DNA of 64,000 bases from Phycisphaerales bacterium (lineage in GTDB: Bacteria; Planctomycetota; Phycisphaerae; Phycisphaerales; UBA5793), in NCBI GenBank assembly GCA_020852515.1, contig JADZAS010000016.1, positions 62,001 through 126,000 of the forward strand, given 5' to 3'. Shown here piece after piece: positions 36,814 through 45,215 of this stretch. The notes under the pieces are model-generated. The model had not been told where the DNA came from, searched no databases, and saw nothing but the letters and a program-made list of their open reading frames with translations. Positions within the stretch are counted from its first letter, which is position 1; every line of letters begins with the position of its first letter. The position numbers were made by a program, and so were the translations under genes.

Positions 36814-38256
36814 TCATCCGCCCAGTGCGCTTCGCACCGCCTCAATGAACCGCTCGTCGTCGTCATCGAACATCGATCGCAAATCACAGATCAGAGCATC
36901 CGACTGAACTCGCGCCACTACGGCCGGCTCACCCAGGCGTAACCTCGCTGCGATTTCACGAGGGCTGAGTTCCTCCGCGCGAAGGTGCACCGCGATGCTC
37001 TCGATGGCGTGGGCGGGCATCGAGCCTCCCCCCAGAAACGCCTGCGACGGCTCCACCTGCACATCCGCGACGCCGTCGACGGCGCTCAACTGCTCCACGA
37101 GCACGCCCGCGCGCGACCGCAGGTGGTCGGTCGAGATCTCCAGCAACCGCAGGACGGGGATCTCGCGACGAGCGCGCTCCAGGTCCTGGTGAATCTGCAG
37201 CGTGGCGCCCAGCGCCGCAAGGGTGAGTTTGTCCACGCGCAGAGCGCGCATGAGCGGATTGCCGTCGATGCGGTCGATGATGCTCTTTCGGCCGATGATG
37301 ATGCCGCACTGCGGCCCGCCGAGGAGTTTGTCGCCGCTGAAGAGCACTACGTCGGCACCAGCTGCGATCGACGTCTGCGCATCGGGTTCGTGGGCCGGAA
37401 GCAGCGCTGCGTGCCGGGGCGAGAGCACTCCTGAGCCGATGTCGTGGATCACCGCCACGCCGCGCGACCGTCCGATCGCGACGAGTTCTTCGACTTCGAC
37501 GGAAGCGGTGAAGCCCTCGATGCGGTAGTTTGAGGTGTGCGCCTTGAGGATCGCGGCGGCGGTGTCGTCGATGGCGCCTTCATAGTCAGCGGGCCGGGTC
37601 TTGTTGGTCGTACCCACTTCGCGCAGCGTTGCCCCGCCGGCTTCGATGACCTCGGGCAGGCGAAACGAGCCGCCGATCTCGATCAGTTCGCCGCGCGAGA
37701 CAATGACGCGCCGGCCCCTGGCGAGCGTGGCCAGCGTGAGCAGCAGCGCGCCCGCGTTGTTGTTGACGACGACGGCGGCCTCGCAGCCGGTGAGGCGCTG
37801 CAGCAGGCGCTCGACGACGTGGCGGCGTCTGCCGCGCTCACCGGACTCGAGTTCGAGTTCGACGGGCGCGTAACCTCCCGCCACATCCGCGAGCGCATCG
37901 ACAGCCGCCTCGGCCAGCGGCGCCCGGCCGAGGCCGGTGTGGAGCAGGATTCCGGTGGCGTTGATCGCCCGCCGCAGCGGCAGACGCTCCTCGCGCTCGA
38001 GCGCGCGCGAGACTTCGTGAACCAGCCGCTGGGCCACGATCCGCTCATCGAGAGTGGACTGACTTGCCGAAACGGACGCGCGAAAGCGGTCGACGACGTC
38101 GCGGGCCACTTCGACGATGATCGCCCGGGGCACGCGCCGAGCCCAGCCGTCCGCCACCAGCGATTCGACCAGTTCATGGATGGAAGGGATGGTGCGCAGC
38201 GCCGCAGCGCCGGACTCCGATGCAGGCGGTGCGGGACGTGTCGTTTGCTCGGTCAT
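36814..38256 (-). CDS. selA: L-seryl-tRNA(Sec) selenium transferase
   Basis: 480 aa from the ATG at 38256 (MTEQTT), chosen because AAGGGAG lies six nt upstream; an ATG at 38262 would leave no spacing. SelA converts Ser-tRNA(Sec) to Sec-tRNA(Sec) with selenophosphate, using PLP. Visible features: N-terminal tRNA-binding helices (SIHELVESLVADGWARRVPR), INATGILLHTGLGRAPL, VVVNNNAGALLLTL, IVSRGELIEIGGSFRLPEVI, REVGTTNKTRPADYE, and the PLP Lys in FSGDKLLGGPQCGIIIG near residue 310. Length and motifs match bacterial SelA. Second to last of the machinery genes in the selD-selB-selA-selC order. Confidence 0.97.
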   Translation of the reverse strand: MTEQTTRPAPPASESGAAALRTIPSIHELVESLVADGWARRVPRAIIVEVARDVVDRFRASVSASQSTLDERIVAQRLVHEVSRALEREERLPLRRAINATGILLHTGLGRAPLAEAAVDALADVAGGYAPVELELESGERGRRRHVVERLLQRLTGCEAAVVVNNNAGALLLTLATLARGRRVIVSRGELIEIGGSFRLPEVIEAGGATLREVGTTNKTRPADYEGAIDDTAAAILKAHTSNYRIEGFTASVEVEELVAIGRSRGVAVIHDIGSGVLSPRHAALLPAHEPDAQTSIAAGADVVLFSGDKLLGGPQCGIIIGRKSIIDRIDGNPLMRALRVDKLTLAALGATLQIHQDLERARREIPVLRLLEISTDHLRSRAGVLVEQLSAVDGVADVQVEPSQAFLGGGSMPAHAIESIAVHLRAEELSPREIAARLRLGEPAVVARVQSDALICDLRSMFDDDDERFIEAVRSALGG

Positions 38257-38274
38257 GAACATCTCCCTTGCCGC

Positions 38275-40251
38275 TCAATCGGCGGGCGGCGCGGCCACCT
38301 GACTGGACTCAATTGTTGCGCCCGCGTTCGCTGCCGGCCCGGCGGTGCGCAGATCGCCGCGCCGGCGTGTCAAGCCCAGGCGATCGAGGTATTCGCAGAT
38401 GGGCAGCGCGTACTTGCGCGTCGTGTCGAGCAGATCGCGTATCTCGGCCACGGTCAGGCCCGCGCCGCCGCCCAGCGATTCGCCGATTCTGTGTCGCAAT
38501 TGCTCATCCCACTTCTGGTGGAGGTACAGCCCGCCGCCAAGGTGCACGAGATGCCGGCGATGAACACATAGCGCGAGCAGCTGCCGCATCTGCTCGCCGG
38601 ACAAGCCGAATTCGCCAGCCAGTTCGGCGGGATCGGGGGGCTGAAAAGCGGTCTTCTCAAAGCGCTGCACCATGCGTTCGCGGGCGGCCTCCTGCGCCGC
38701 GGTCAACCTTCCTGCGTGATCGCGCAGCGCCACGCCCGTCTCGCCGCCGACGATCTTGCCGGATCGGACCAGGCGGGCGAGCAGGCCCGCGAGCAGATCA
38801 CCATCGAGGTAGCGAACGCCCTGCGCGAGCCGCTGGCGGGGCACGGTCGGCTCGATGGGATTCTCCGCATGCAGGCGGCGGAGCGATTCCAGGAGGCGCG
38901 CCTCGATCTCGTTGCACAGATCGACGTGCATCAGCGCAGCACGCCTGGCGCCTGTGGCCAGTTCGATCACGCGCTTTTGCGCGACAAGCTGCTCGACGAG
39001 GCGCTCCGCCAATTGAACCTCAACGTCGAGTTCGCACGCCAGGTCTTCCGCGCTCCATGGCCTGGCGCCGAAGAACCGGATGGCTCCATCCGCGCGCGAA
39101 AGTTCATCCGGCGAAAGCAATGCGCTGGCGCGATCGGCTGCGGCCGCGTCGCGACGGGAGAGCCGATCCGGCGCGCATTGCAGCACGATTCCGCCACCAA
39201 GCGTCACCAGCGGCGACTCGGCGCGGATGATGAGCGGTTGGCGCCCGCGCGCGATGAAAGGCTGAGAGGAGATCAGTTGCACGATGCCTGATTCGCCGGG
39301 CTCGAGGCTCGTTCCCTCGAGCAGGCGCACCCCGGCAAGCACCTCCTGCGTGCCCAGGTGCACGCGAAGGCGAGCGCGATGGCGCACCGGCAGCGGGCTC
39401 TCGGCAAGCACTCGAAGGTGCGCCGTGATGCGGCGTGAGGACCGGAGCAGCCCAGGTGACGCTAGTTCGTGGCCGCGCATGATCTCGCTGTGATGCACGC
39501 CGATGAGATTCATCGCAGCGCGCTGCCCCGCCTGCACTCGCTCGACCGACCGCCCGTGCGACTGCAACCCGCGCAGGCGCACGCGCCGGCCGAGGGGGAG
39601 CCACTCCACCTCATCGCCGGCCGAAATCGCGCCGGACCAGACCGTGCCGGTGACCACGGTGCCCAGCCCGCCGAGGACGAACGAGCGATCCACGGGCAGG
39701 CGGAAGTGGCCAGAGGCGACTGCCTCGAGAATGGTGTGCTCGTTCTCACTCGCCAGTCGGGCGAGGGTCTGCTTGAGTTCGTCAATGCCCGCGCCGGTCG
39801 CCGCCGAAGTCCGCACGATCGGCGCGCCGTCGAGAAAGGTATCGCGCACCAGAGAGCGAGCCTCATCTTCAACGAGATCGAGCCAGTCCGGCTCGACGAG
39901 ATCACATTTGGTCAGCACGATCAGTCCCGCGGGTATCTGCAGAAGTTGCAGAATCGCCAGGTGTTCGCGCGTCTGCGGCATGATCGAGTCATCGGCGGCG
40001 ATGACGAGCATCGCCAGATCCACCCCCGCGGCGCCGGCGAGCATGTTCCTGATGAAGCGCTCGTGCCCGGGCACATCGACGATGCCGAACTGGACATCGC
40101 CGACTTCGAGGTGGGCAAAGCCGATGTCGATCGTGATGCCCCGCTGCTTCTCCTCGGGCAGGCGGTCGGTATCGACACCCGTCAAGGCGGCGACAAGAGC
40201 TGTCTTGCCGTGGTCGATGTGTCCGGCGGTGCCGAGGATGAGTTGCCGCAT
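38275..40251 (-). CDS. selB: Selenocysteine-specific elongation factor SelB
   Basis: 658 aa from the ATG at 40251. The N-terminal GTPase is EF-Tu-like: [14 protein letters not shown] (G1), [13 protein letters not shown] (G2), DVPGHERFI (G3), VLTKCDLV (G4). Domain II and III segments follow ([43 protein letters not shown]). The C-terminal 270 residues carry the winged-helix repeats that bind the SECIS hairpin, ending in [28 protein letters not shown]. It brings Sec-tRNA(Sec) to the ribosome at UGA. The gene ends 18 bp before selA and begins 19 bp after selD, consistent with one operon. Confidence 0.97.
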   Translation of the reverse strand: MRQLILGTAGHIDHGKTALVAALTGVDTDRLPEEKQRGITIDIGFAHLEVGDVQFGIVDVPGHERFIRNMLAGAAGVDLAMLVIAADDSIMPQTREHLAILQLLQIPAGLIVLTKCDLVEPDWLDLVEDEARSLVRDTFLDGAPIVRTSAATGAGIDELKQTLARLASENEHTILEAVASGHFRLPVDRSFVLGGLGTVVTGTVWSGAISAGDEVEWLPLGRRVRLRGLQSHGRSVERVQAGQRAAMNLIGVHHSEIMRGHELASPGLLRSSRRITAHLRVLAESPLPVRHRARLRVHLGTQEVLAGVRLLEGTSLEPGESGIVQLISSQPFIARGRQPLIIRAESPLVTLGGGIVLQCAPDRLSRRDAAAADRASALLSPDELSRADGAIRFFGARPWSAEDLACELDVEVQLAERLVEQLVAQKRVIELATGARRAALMHVDLCNEIEARLLESLRRLHAENPIEPTVPRQRLAQGVRYLDGDLLAGLLARLVRSGKIVGGETGVALRDHAGRLTAAQEAARERMVQRFEKTAFQPPDPAELAGEFGLSGEQMRQLLALCVHRRHLVHLGGGLYLHQKWDEQLRHRIGESLGGGAGLTVAEIRDLLDTTRKYALPICEYLDRLGLTRRRGDLRTAGPAANAGATIESSQVAAPPAD

Positions 40252-40270
40252 GCGGACAACTGTACGAGCC

Positions 40271-41332
40271 TCACGGCGTGATACGCAGCCGCTTGCCGCT
40301 CGGAGGCAGCACCCGCCCCACCACCGTTGCCATGCCCGCGCCGCCGGCCCGGCAGCGCTGCACGAACTCGCCCGCCGCTCCCGGCGGCACGGCGACGAGC
40401 AGCCCGCCCGACGTCTGCGGGTCGTACATGAACGGCAGCAGGTCGCATTCAGCGGCGCCGGCGGCTGTCTCGGTGCGCTCGATCGTGAACTCGCGATTGC
40501 CCGCGACGGCGCGAGTGAAGTTTGCCGCCGTGGCCAGTTCAACGGCGCCGGGAAGCAGCGGCAGGCGCTGCAGGCTCAATTCGATGGTGACGTTGCTCGC
40601 CTCGGCCATCTCGCATGCGTGCCCCGCAAGGCCGTAGCCGGTGATGTCCGTCGCGGCGCTGGCGCCGAGGTCGACGGCCGCCTGCGATGCCGTCGCGTTG
40701 AGCGCCACCATGCTGGCGCATGCCGCCTGCAGCGTTTCAGGCGGGCAGCGATCGCCCCGATTGGCGGTGGTGATGAATCCGACACCGAGTCCCTTGGTGA
40801 GTACGAGCAGGTCGCCGGCTCGGGCTCGCTCATTGGTCAGCAGTCGCTTGGGATCCACAGTGCCCGTCACCGCCAGGCCATACTTGATCTCGCTGTCTCG
40901 CACGGAATGGCCGCCGACGATCACCGCACCGGCGGCGATGACGCGCTCGGCGCCGCCGCGCAGGATTTCGTTGAGGATCGAGAGATCGAGGTCTTTGTCC
41001 GGAAAGCCGACGATGTTCAGCGCTGTGCGCGGCTGGGCTCCCATCGCGTAGACGTCGCTGAGCGCGTTGGCGGCGGCGATCTGGCCGTAGACGAACGGAT
41101 CATTCACTACCGGCGGGAAGAAATCGGTCGTCTGCACGATGGCCAAATCGTCGGCGAGGCGATACACACCCGCGTCGCTGAAATGTTCAGCGCCGATGAG
41201 CAGGTTTGGATCCTGGAACCGGGGTAATCCTTGCACAACCTGTGCAACGGCCTGAGCCGAGAGTTTGCCGGCTCAACCCGCGCAGTTGGCGTAGTCGAGC
41301 AATCGCTTCATGCGCCCGCTGGGATGATCCAT
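40271..41332 (-). CDS. selD: Selenide, water dikinase, Sec-containing form (UGA at codon 20)
   Basis: 353 aa from the ATG at 41332, which has AAGGGAGG four nt upstream. The frame contains one TGA at 41273-41275 (codon 20), in YANCAG-Sec-AGKLSAQ. This aligns with the catalytic Cys17-x-x-Lys20 of E. coli SelD, where Sec or Cys occurs in different organisms; Lys is present as residue 23. The rest is typical: [78 protein letters not shown] and [15 protein letters not shown]. It makes selenophosphate from selenide and ATP. Without Sec readthrough the product would be a 19-residue peptide, so SelD needs its own pathway to be made. Confidence 0.95.
41231..41247 (-). promoter_or_regulatory. SECIS hairpin of selD
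   Basis: TTGCACA / TGTGCAA form a perfect 7-bp stem around GGT, inside the selD coding region. The GGU loop starts about 33 nt after the UGA, and the upper stem-loop resembles the E. coli fdhF SECIS. Confidence 0.65.
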
Positions 41333-41353
41333 CGCGCCTCCCTTCGTGGCAGG

Positions 41354-41359
41354 ATCATA
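41354..41359 (-). promoter_or_regulatory. Possible -10 box of the selD-selB-selA-selC transcription unit
   Basis: TATGAT on the minus strand ends 21 nt before the selD ATG, between the tricorn-gene terminator and the selD ribosome site. No good -35 was found. Confidence 0.35.
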
Positions 41360-41361
41360 CC

Positions 41362-41401
41362 TCCAGAAAACGAACCGCAGAGGCCGCGGGCGCCTCTGCG
41401 G
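41362..41401 (-). terminator. Terminator of the tricorn protease gene
   Basis: CCGCAGAGGC and GCCTCTGCGG pair over 10 bp with a 7-nt loop. On the minus strand the stem is followed by TTCGTTTTCT. Confidence 0.6.
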
Positions 41402-41423
41402 GGGATTTCAATCTCAGATCGGC

Positions 41424-44400
41424 TCAGCGCCCGTCCGGGCCGGGGCCGATGCCCGAGCGGTCCGGATCGATCGGTCGCTGCGGCCGCTTGAAGCCGTTGG
41501 TGTCGGCGGCCTTGAGCATGAGTTCAATGGCCTTGTCGAGTTGGGGATCGCCGCCGTTCACCATGAGGGCGGGATCGTCGATGACTTCGTAGTCGGGATC
41601 GACGCCGTGGCCTTCGACATCCCACTTGCCGTCTTTGGTGTAGAAGCCGAAGGTTGGAACGGACGTGTAGCCACCGTCGATGAGGCCTGGGTTGCCCGAG
41701 ATGCCCACGAGACCGCCCCAGGTGCGCGTGCCGATGAGCGGCCCGAGGCTGTTGTAGCGGAACAGCCACGGGAACATGTCGCCGCCGGAGCCGGAAGGCC
41801 CGTTGATGAGCATGCACTTGGGGCCGTGCTGCGCATCAGGCGGCCACTTCCAGTCGATCGTATCGCGCGTCGCCCAGTAGTTGGTCACGGGCCGGTTGAG
41901 CAGTTCGATGAAGCGAGTGGGAATCTGCCCGCCGCCGTTCCAGCGTTCGTCGATGATGAGCGCTTCCTTGCCGATCTGCGGGTAGAACTGGCGCACGAGT
42001 TCGTTCTGGCCATTGACGCCAGTGTCGGGCACGTGGATGTAGCCGACGCGGCCGCCGGTCTTCTCTTCGACGTACTTCCGGTTGGCCTCGACCCAGGCGC
42101 GATAGCGCAAAGCGCCGTCGTCGCCGACGGGCTCGATGACCACATCGCGAGCCTCTTCATCGCGCTGCGGTTTGGCGCTGACGGTGATGGTGATCGTCCG
42201 GCCGGCAAGGCCCTGGAATGCGGCGTAAGGATCCTGCGTCGGGTCAACGGGCACGCCGTTCACCTCCAGCAGGTAATCGCCTTCTTTCACATCAATTCCC
42301 GGCTGGCTGAGCGGGCCGCGGCCGTCGAGATCCCATGGACCCGCTTCGATGATTCTCGAGATGCGATAGGCGCCGGCCGCTTCGTCGAGTTCGAAGTCGC
42401 AGCCGAGAACGCCGACGCTGGATGTCGGCTCGCTCTCGGTGTCGCCGCCAAAGTAGTACGCGTGGCCGATGTTCAGTTCGGAGATCATCTCGCTGATGAT
42501 GAAACTCACATCCTCGCGGCTGGCGGCGTCATCCACCATGGCGAGGTAGTGATCGCGGATCTTCGGCCAGTCCACGCCGTGCATATTCTCCACGTAGAAG
42601 TAGTCTCGCTGGATGCGCCAGGCGTCGAGCACGAGCTGTTTCCATTCGGTGCGCGGGTCGATGGAGGCCTGCATGCCGCCGGTGGGCACGTTTTCGCCGC
42701 TGGCGCCCGCAGCGGCGTTCTGGATGGACGCCGAGTCGCCGCGCGCGGTGAGGATCTTCTTGCCGTCGGGCGTGATGTCGAAGTTGGTCGCCCCCGCCGC
42801 GACCGACTGCTCCTGCTTTTTCTCGTCTTCAAAGTCGAAGAGTTTGATGCCGTCCGTCGCCGACGAACCGGGCGTCTTAAAGCGAACGAAGAGCAACTGG
42901 TTCTTGTCGTTGACGGCGAGTTGGCCGAAGCGGCCAGGCGGAACGGGAATCTGAATCGCCCGGCGCTCAAAGCCGTCGAAAGCGATCTCGACCGGCTTGG
43001 ATTCCTCCTTCTTCTTGGCGCCATCGTCTTCTTTCGTGTCCCCGGCAGGTCCTTTGCTCGTTCGCTGCAGCGTGATCTCGACGGAATTATCGTCAGAGGT
43101 CGCCAAGCCGGTCATCGTGTCGCCTTCGACCTTGAGATCCAGGTTGATGGTGCCCATGTCGGGCGTCGAGCCAGAGAGCGTCAGGCGCTTGCCGGCGGCG
43201 TCGTACGTGCCGCTGATGGCAAACGTCGCCATCGGCGAGGTCGCCGTGCCCGTCACCGAACCGTCTGCGCCGAGTGCGAGCGTGAGCGAGACTTTCATGC
43301 CGCCTTCGACTTGCTCGACATGCACTACGCCTTCCCAGGTGCCTGTGATGCCGTCGTCGACCGCCGCGGGTTTCTCGTCGCCGTCCTTCTTCTCGCCGTC
43401 CTGCTCGTCCTTCTTTTCCTCCGCCTTTTCTTCCTCGTCCTTCTTCTTCTCGTCTTTGCTCCACTTCTCCTCATCGCTCTTGGGCAGCCAAGGGCTCTTC
43501 ACATCCTCGCGAAGCGGCACGGCGACGAGCACCTGGCTTCCTGAGTAGATCCAGGTCGTGTCCAGGTCGGAATACTGCGGACTGCCGATCGAGCGGCTTG
43601 ACACAAAGAAGAACCAGTCGCCCTTGCGGTCGAACGTCGGGCTTCCGTCGGCGAAGTAGCCGCTGGTGAGTTGACGCGGCTCGCCGGTCTCCATGTTGTA
43701 GACCCAGATGGCGGTGCTGCCGTTGTTGGGATCATCGTGGCTCTTGACGTAGGCGAACCACCTGCTGTCGTGCGACCACGACACCCCGCTGCCGCCGTTG
43801 CCCCACGGATCGTGATCGATCTTCCTGGTTTCGCCGGATTCGATCGTGTGCAGCCAGAGCGTGCTCGTCTTGTCGGCAAAGACGATGTGTTTGGAGTCGG
43901 GCGACCACTGCGGGCTGGTTTTGAACGGGCCGTTGTCGCTGGTGAGTTGTTTCGTCTCGCCGCGGCCGTCTGACTGGGTGATGTAGAGTTCGTATTCGCC
44001 GGTGGCGTCGCTGAAATAGGCAATCCACTGCCCGTCGGGACTCCACGACGCCGACCGCTCGGCCACGCCGCTGGTTCTCGTCAGGTTTCGAGGCGAACCG
44101 TCCTTGGCCGGCAGCGTCCAGAGATCGCCGCGCGCTTCGACCCCGACGCGCTTGGCGCTGGGCGAGATAGACCACGAGGAGATGAAGTCCGAGGCGTCCA
44201 CGTCCTGGTCCATCAGTTTCGGCCGATCGCCGGGGATCGTGACCTTCACCTCGCGCGGCGCCTTTGTGCGCAGATCCAGCAGATACAGGCTCGCGCCGTT
44301 CTGATAGACGATCTCGCCCTGGCCGCGGTCGCCGGGACCGATGGACGGCCACTTCACATCCCATTCGGAATAAGTCGTGACCTGCTCTCGCTTGCCGCTC

Positions 44401-45128
44401 TTCGTGTCGTAGACCCAGATGTTGAGGCGATGCTCCGGCCCGGCGTCAGAGAGGAAGTAGACCTTGTCGCCGTGCCACATGGGAAGCGTGTCGCTGCCCT
44501 GCCAGTCGGTGGCTCGCTTCGACGTGTGGTCCTTGAGGTTGAACAGCCAGATATCCGAGGCCCAGCCGCCGGCGTAGCGCTTCCAGGTTCGGTTGTTGGT
44601 GTTGTACGGCGTGTAAGCGAGCCACGTGCCGTCGGCGCTGATCGCCGCATCGTCGCCGTAGGGCACGGGCAGGCGCTGTGGCTGGCCTCCCTCAGCGTCG
44701 ATCGTGAAGATCTGCGCAGCTCGGCGCTGGCCGGCCAGGAAGTTGCTCGCATAAACGATGCGCCCGTCCGCGGTCCAGCCGTTGAGATTCATCGAGCCGT
44801 GGTGGTAGGTGACGCGATAGGGAACACCGCCCTGCACGGGAATGGTGTATACGTCGCGCCGACCTTCGTAATTGCCTACGAACGCGATCGTCGCGCCATC
44901 GGGCGAGAAGCGCGGCGTGACTTCGACTCCCGGCGGGCTCGCCAGCGGCGCGGCCGTACCGCCGGCGCGGCTCACGGTCCAGAGATCGTTCGCGTAGACG
45001 AAGACGATCCGGTCCTTGCTGACGGCCGGATACCGGAGCATTCCGGCGTTCGGATCGACCTGCGCCGAGGAGAACTCAGCAGCCGCCAGAATCAACGCGA
45101 GTGCCGCCACGCGAATCGTTCGCACCAT
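41424..45128 (-). CDS. Tricorn-type protease (S41 family, periplasmic)
   Basis: 1234 aa with a signal peptide (VAALALILAAAEFSSA-Q). Residues 30-550 form WD40/PD40-like beta-propellers (PRFSPDGATIAFVGNYEGRRDVYTI, SWSPDGQWIAYFSD). A Lys/Glu-rich acidic-basic linker (residues near 550-590) and an inserted beta domain follow, near 590-690, with GITGTWEGVVHVEQ. The C-terminal protease half contains the TricornC1 helix region (ELNIGHAYYFGGD, catalytic His), a PDZ domain (GIDVKEGDYLLEVNGVPV) and the S41 core with NGPSGSGGDMFPW (catalytic Ser) and GHGVDPDYEV. It degrades peptides, presumably in the periplasm. The inserted domain is not part of classical tricorn. No in-frame UGA. Confidence 0.92.
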   Translation of the reverse strand: MVRTIRVAALALILAAAEFSSAQVDPNAGMLRYPAVSKDRIVFVYANDLWTVSRAGGTAAPLASPPGVEVTPRFSPDGATIAFVGNYEGRRDVYTIPVQGGVPYRVTYHHGSMNLNGWTADGRIVYASNFLAGQRRAAQIFTIDAEGGQPQRLPVPYGDDAAISADGTWLAYTPYNTNNRTWKRYAGGWASDIWLFNLKDHTSKRATDWQGSDTLPMWHGDKVYFLSDAGPEHRLNIWVYDTKSGKREQVTTYSEWDVKWPSIGPGDRGQGEIVYQNGASLYLLDLRTKAPREVKVTIPGDRPKLMDQDVDASDFISSWSISPSAKRVGVEARGDLWTLPAKDGSPRNLTRTSGVAERSASWSPDGQWIAYFSDATGEYELYITQSDGRGETKQLTSDNGPFKTSPQWSPDSKHIVFADKTSTLWLHTIESGETRKIDHDPWGNGGSGVSWSHDSRWFAYVKSHDDPNNGSTAIWVYNMETGEPRQLTSGYFADGSPTFDRKGDWFFFVSSRSIGSPQYSDLDTTWIYSGSQVLVAVPLREDVKSPWLPKSDEEKWSKDEKKKDEEEKAEEKKDEQDGEKKDGDEKPAAVDDGITGTWEGVVHVEQVEGGMKVSLTLALGADGSVTGTATSPMATFAISGTYDAAGKRLTLSGSTPDMGTINLDLKVEGDTMTGLATSDDNSVEITLQRTSKGPAGDTKEDDGAKKKEESKPVEIAFDGFERRAIQIPVPPGRFGQLAVNDKNQLLFVRFKTPGSSATDGIKLFDFEDEKKQEQSVAAGATNFDITPDGKKILTARGDSASIQNAAAGASGENVPTGGMQASIDPRTEWKQLVLDAWRIQRDYFYVENMHGVDWPKIRDHYLAMVDDAASREDVSFIISEMISELNIGHAYYFGGDTESEPTSSVGVLGCDFELDEAAGAYRISRIIEAGPWDLDGRGPLSQPGIDVKEGDYLLEVNGVPVDPTQDPYAAFQGLAGRTITITVSAKPQRDEEARDVVIEPVGDDGALRYRAWVEANRKYVEEKTGGRVGYIHVPDTGVNGQNELVRQFYPQIGKEALIIDERWNGGGQIPTRFIELLNRPVTNYWATRDTIDWKWPPDAQHGPKCMLINGPSGSGGDMFPWLFRYNSLGPLIGTRTWGGLVGISGNPGLIDGGYTSVPTFGFYTKDGKWDVEGHGVDPDYEVIDDPALMVNGGDPQLDKAIELMLKAADTNGFKRPQRPIDPDRSGIGPGPDGR

Positions 45129-45215
45129 TCGTCACCATTCCCTTTTTTCAGTAGTAAACGTCACCATGCCGCCGCAGCGCGCCGCCGGCGGTCCTCGCCG
45201 ACTGGGCGCCATCCA

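Noticed and set aside
41236-41332. A SelD start downstream of the UGA, near 41236
   Set aside because: It has no ribosome site and would remove the catalytic Sec/Cys and Lys region conserved in SelD, whereas ATG 41332 has a strong ribosome site.
41346-43544. 732-codon plus-strand ORF opposite the tricorn gene
   Set aside because: It is antisense to a gene with clear propeller, PDZ and S41 motifs and has no recognisable protein signature; long antisense frames are common in this GC-rich DNA.
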